Positions 14,173 through 17,048 of a stretch of DNA of 17,048 nucleotides are shown here, in pieces. The stretch covers positions 1-17,048 of the forward strand of contig JABWAM010000019.1 in the NCBI GenBank assembly GCA_013360985.1, in the 5' to 3' direction. Numbering within the stretch: position 1 is the stretch's first letter; each line of letters opens with the position of its first letter. Origin of the DNA: Verrucomicrobiia bacterium (GTDB taxonomy: Bacteria > Verrucomicrobiota > Verrucomicrobiia > JABWAM01). Under the pieces are notes generated by a model. It did not search any database, was not told the origin of the DNA, and was given only the letters and a program-made list of their open reading frames with translations. Both the position numbers and the translations under genes were made by a program.

Positions 14173-16443
14173 TCAGGCGCGGTCGCGGATCGCGCATCGC
14201 GTCTTCAGGGTGAAGACGAAGACGCCGAGGCCCATGATCCCGAGCGCGAAGATCGTGTCGCCCACGATGCGCAGCCAACGAAGCGCGTTCATGAGCGGGG
14301 TCTGAAGAAACTCCGCCGAACGCGCATACCACATCCCGTACTCCACGCTCGCCCAGGCCTGGAGCAGGCCCAGAGGCAACAGGCTGAGGAGCACCATGAG
14401 CGCGAGGCCGAGGTTCGTGCTCCAAAAACTGAAGCTGAGCAGGCGCGTCTTCCAAGGGTGCGTCCCCGAAAGGCCCCGGAGGCAGAAGAGCATCAGCCCG
14501 ATCCCGAGCATGCCGTACACGCCGAAGAGCGCGGTGTGCGCGTGCACGGGCGTGGTGTTGAGGCCCTGCATGTAGTAGAGCGCGATCGGCGGGTTGATGA
14601 AGAAACCGAACAATCCCGCGCCGACAAGGTTCCAGAACGCCACCGAAACGAAAAAATAGATCGGCCAGCGGTAGGCCGACACCCAGGGGCGCGCGCGCGC
14701 GAGGGTGAGGTTCTCGTACGCCTCGAACCCGATCAGCACGAGCGGCACCACCTCGAGCGCGCTGAAGGTCGCCCCGAGGGCGAGCACCGCGGTCGGAGTG
14801 CCGCTGAAGTAGAGGTGATGGAACGTGCCGAGGATGCCGCCCGAAAGAAAGATGGTCGTGGAGAACAACACCGCGGCCGTCGCCGTCGCGATCCGCAGCA
14901 ACCCCATCCGCGTGAAGAGGAAGGCGATCACCACCGTGGCGAACACCTCGAAGAATCCTTCCACCCAGAGGTGGACGACCCACCAGCGCCAGTACTCGGC
15001 CATCGCCAGATGCGTTTGGCGATGCCACATCAGTCCCGCCGCGTAGAAGAGCGCGATCGCCGCCGACGCGAGGAGAAAGAGCGCAAGGAGATGGCGATTC
15101 GGGCCGGGCGCGCGCAGCGCGGGCCAGAGCGCGCGGGCCATCAGGAAAAGCCACAGGAAAAGGCCGACGAGCAGGAACGCCTGCCAGAAGCGCCCCAGGT
15201 CCACGTATTCATAGCCCTGATGCCCAAACCAGAAGTTCGTGACGAACCCGAGCTTCTGCTGGATGCCAAACCATTGGCCGATCATCGAGCCGACAACGAT
15301 GACGAGGAGGCACACGAACAGGAAGTTCACGCCCAGCCGTTGAAACGCGGGCTCGCGTCCGGAGACCGCCGGCGCGATGAACAACCCGGTGGCCAACCAC
15401 GCCGTCGCGATCCAAAAGATCCCCATCTGCGTGTGCCAGGTGCGCGTGACCGAGTACGGAAACCATTTGTCGAGCGGGATCCCGTAAAAGCCCGATCCTT
15501 CCACCCCGTAATGCGCCGTGACGGCGCCGAGGCCCGCCTGGGCGATGATGAGCAGCGCGACGACCCAGAAGTATTTCAGCGTCGCGCGCATCGAAGGCGT
15601 GGGATTCACGCCGAGCAGCGGATCTTTCTCCGGAATCGCGTTCCCTTCGTGGTTGGCGCGGGCGTGTTCGACCGCGAAATACCACGCCAGCGCGCCGATC
15701 CCCGCGAGCAACAGCACGAAGCTGATGACGGACCAGACGATCACCGAACCGGTGGGCGAATTGTTCACGAGATCGTCAGGCGGCCAGTTCTGCGTGTAGG
15801 TCACCGTCTGCCCGGGACGTTCCGTGACGCAGGCCCATGCCGTCCAAAAGAAGAAGGCGTTCATCTTCGCCTGACGCACCGGATCCTTGATGGTGTTCGC
15901 GGGAATCGCGTAGGCGTCACGAAGCTTCGCCATCGCGGGATCCGCCCCGAACAACGCCGTGTAATGCGCGGCGACCGCGCGAAACGCCTCCGCTCGCCAC
16001 GGCGAGATCACCAGGTCTCCGCTCGCGGGATCGTAGGTGTTTTTCCGCAACTCCTGGGCGAGGCGCGCCTGAAGCGCCGCCCTGGGTTCCGGCGCCATCT
16101 CCGCCCACGAACGCGCGCCCGCTTCCTCCGCCCATCGGTTGAGCATCCATTCCGCTTCGCGATGGAGCCAGTCGGCGGACCAATCGGGCGCCACGTAGGC
16201 GCCATGCCCCCAGATGCTCCCCACTTCCTGGCCGCCCATGCTCTGCCACACGTTCTGCCCGTCGCGAATGTCGGCGCCGGTGAAGAGCGCCTCGCCGGCC
16301 GAGGTGATCACGCGCTCCGGAAGCGGCGGTTTTTGACGATAGATTTCGAATCCGTACCACGAGAGCACGAAAAACGACGCGACGATCACGAGGGTCAGCG
16401 ACCACCAGAGGCGACGATAGGATCGGACAGGGACTGCTTCCAT
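14173..16443 (-). CDS. norZ: Quinol-dependent nitric oxide reductase (qNOR, single-subunit)
   Basis: Reduces two NO to N2O in the cytoplasmic membrane with electrons from quinol, for detoxification or the NO step of denitrification. 756 residues from the ATG at 16443 (MEAVPVRSYRRLWW), normal for qNOR; the frame runs to 16509 but that extension crosses the regulatory box. An N-terminal helix is followed by a periplasmic cytochrome-c-like domain without a CxxCH heme site (GQNVWQSMGGQEVGSIWGHG), then about 12 helices of the heme-copper oxidase fold. Visible ligands: H337 in TRTWHTQMGIFW and H636 or H634 in VHAHTALFG for the hemes; H491, H542 and H543 with E495 for the non-heme iron (HLWVEGFFEVF and GTFHHLYFSG). 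No norC is present, consistent with the quinol type. A perfect FNR/NNR-like box lies upstream. No other denitrification genes are seen. Confidence 0.96.
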   Translation of the reverse strand: MEAVPVRSYRRLWWSLTLVIVASFFVLSWYGFEIYRQKPPLPERVITSAGEALFTGADIRDGQNVWQSMGGQEVGSIWGHGAYVAPDWSADWLHREAEWMLNRWAEEAGARSWAEMAPEPRAALQARLAQELRKNTYDPASGDLVISPWRAEAFRAVAAHYTALFGADPAMAKLRDAYAIPANTIKDPVRQAKMNAFFFWTAWACVTERPGQTVTYTQNWPPDDLVNNSPTGSVIVWSVISFVLLLAGIGALAWYFAVEHARANHEGNAIPEKDPLLGVNPTPSMRATLKYFWVVALLIIAQAGLGAVTAHYGVEGSGFYGIPLDKWFPYSVTRTWHTQMGIFWIATAWLATGLFIAPAVSGREPAFQRLGVNFLFVCLLVIVVGSMIGQWFGIQQKLGFVTNFWFGHQGYEYVDLGRFWQAFLLVGLFLWLFLMARALWPALRAPGPNRHLLALFLLASAAIALFYAAGLMWHRQTHLAMAEYWRWWVVHLWVEGFFEVFATVVIAFLFTRMGLLRIATATAAVLFSTTIFLSGGILGTFHHLYFSGTPTAVLALGATFSALEVVPLVLIGFEAYENLTLARARPWVSAYRWPIYFFVSVAFWNLVGAGLFGFFINPPIALYYMQGLNTTPVHAHTALFGVYGMLGIGLMLFCLRGLSGTHPWKTRLLSFSFWSTNLGLALMVLLSLLPLGLLQAWASVEYGMWYARSAEFLQTPLMNALRWLRIVGDTIFALGIMGLGVFVFTLKTRCAIRDRA

Positions 16444-16448
16444 GGTGG

Positions 16449-16454
16449 AACGTA
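16449..16454 (-). promoter_or_regulatory. Possible -10 element of the qNOR promoter
   Basis: On the minus strand the hexamer is TACGTT, sharing T-A and the final T with TATAAT. It ends 5 bases before the ATG and lies exactly 22 bases downstream of the FNR-type box, the spacing of a class II FNR-activated promoter. If used, transcription would start at or within a base or two of the ATG. The hexamer match alone is weak. Confidence 0.35.
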
Positions 16455-16476
16455 AACCCGCGCGACGGGGCGGCGT

Positions 16477-16490
16477 TTGACCTACGTCAA
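16477..16490. promoter_or_regulatory. FNR/NNR/DNR-type binding site upstream of qNOR
   Basis: TTGACCTACGTCAA: perfect half-sites TTGAC and GTCAA around four bases, matching the Crp/Fnr-superfamily consensus TTGA-N6-TCAA used by FNR, FixK, DNR and NnrR. It is 33 bp upstream of the qNOR ATG. Such sites are the standard control point for NO reductase genes under low oxygen or NO. It is also 93 bp upstream of the divergent DUF4337-like gene. The regulator is not encoded in this window. Confidence 0.75.
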
Positions 16491-16583
16491 CTTTGGCATC
16501 GGAGCACAATCTGCCGGCGCCGGCGCAAGCTTCGCTCGACGCCCCGCGCGCGCATGCGCTACGCTTCCCCCATCGAGGGTCGC

Positions 16584-17048
16584 ATGAAGATCCAGATTCC
16601 CGAAGATCTCAAAAAGGATGTGCCGGAGGGTTTCTGGGGCAAGGTCCTCAGCGCGACGCCGATCGTGATGGCGGTCGTGGCGACCGCGCTCGCCGGGTTA
16701 GCCTCGAGCGAGATGACGCGCGCCCAGTACGATCGTTCCCTCGCGGCGCAACGCCAGGCCAAGGCGGGCGACCAATGGGGGTTGTTCCAGGCCAAGCGCC
16801 TCCGGGGCGCGCTCCAGCGTTCCACGCTCGATCTCCTCCATGCCTCCGCCGCGATCCGGCCGCTCGATCCCGCGCGCCTTCTCGCGGAAGCGAACGCCGC
16901 GCGGACCGCAGCCGGCGAAAAACCTTTCGAAAACGGCGCGGCGGACGCGCTGAAGGAAACGATCGCCCGCTTGCAATCGGGCGAGATGCCGCCCCTGCCG
17001 CGCGCCGCGCCATGGCCTCCTCCGCTGGAGGCCGCCGTCCGCGCCGTG
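16584..17048 (+). CDS. DUF4337-like membrane protein, 3' end outside window
   Basis: An open frame of 155 codons runs to the last base of the window with no stop. Start chosen at the ATG of 16584 (MKIQIPEDLKKDVPEGFWGK), which has GAGGG 4 bases upstream, the best Shine-Dalgarno in the window; an in-frame ATG at 16554 is an alternative. Residues about 22-42 form one transmembrane helix, followed by QAKAGDQWGLFQAKRLRGAL (58-77), which resembles the 'KASDQWAYYQAKSIK' signature I recall from DUF4337 proteins. The rest is a charged, Ala-rich, probably helical region. Function of the family is unknown. It is transcribed away from the NO reductase across a 140-bp gap that contains the FNR-type box, so shared control is possible. 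Confidence 0.7.
   Translation, partial: MKIQIPEDLKKDVPEGFWGKVLSATPIVMAVVATALAGLASSEMTRAQYDRSLAAQRQAKAGDQWGLFQAKRLRGALQRSTLDLLHASAAIRPLDPARLLAEANAARTAAGEKPFENGAADALKETIARLQSGEMPPLPRAAPWPPPLEAAVRAV

Noticed and set aside
12607..16455. Very long plus-strand open frame (1282 codons) antisense to the AbiE genes and NO reductase
   Set aside because: Arg-, Glu- and His-rich, matches no family, and is the complement of genes with clear motifs. It is an artefact of GC-rich codon usage.
16513..16524. GCCGGCGCCGGC perfect palindrome upstream of the DUF4337-like gene
   Set aside because: Low-complexity GC sequence in GC-rich DNA; likely by chance.

Overview
The window is G+C-rich DNA holding nine protein genes, two of them cut by the window edges. 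No rRNA, tRNA, CRISPR array or insertion sequence was seen. The gene mix suggests a member of the PVC group, most likely Verrucomicrobiota: a non-secreted arylsulfatase, an atypical uroporphyrinogen-decarboxylase-like enzyme, an amidohydrolase-2 protein, a secreted beta-propeller, mostly absent Shine-Dalgarno sequences, and repeat-bearing intergenic DNA. This assignment is an inference from gene families; there is no marker gene except a partial serS.

Region 1 (2-7668) is housekeeping plus a candidate catabolic cluster. The 3' end of serS converges on a UroD-like gene (1263-2414, minus). That gene is divergent from a tightly packed plus-strand trio: an exported propeller protein (2586-4613), a cytoplasmic sulfatase whose TTG start overlaps the propeller stop codon (4610-6031), and a tandem amidohydrolase (6049-7668). 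The amidohydrolase has an N-terminal half that has lost every metal ligand and a C-terminal half that keeps them all. A 14-bp perfect palindrome lies in the divergent promoter region. The four genes may act together on a sulfated organic compound, but the substrate cannot be read from the sequence.

Region 2 (7711-13371, minus) begins with one giant membrane protein of 1362 residues. It belongs to an uncharacterised family and has two related extracytoplasmic modules, each preceded by a hydrophobic signal-like segment. Upstream of it lies an AbiE-type (type IV) toxin-antitoxin pair in which the nucleotidyltransferase toxin gene precedes the antitoxin gene, with an ATGA overlap. An inverted repeat spans the toxin start codon and could be the autoregulatory operator.

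Region 3 (13372-14172) is about 800 bp without a credible gene. It carries two 68-bp direct repeats (66 of 68 identical), 507 bp apart, the first of which abuts the AT-rich abiE promoter.

Region 4 (14173-17048) holds a quinol-dependent nitric oxide reductase (minus strand) with a perfect FNR/NNR-type box upstream. The spacing to a -10-like hexamer is what a class II FNR-type promoter would have and predicts a leaderless message. A divergent DUF4337-like membrane protein gene runs off the right edge.
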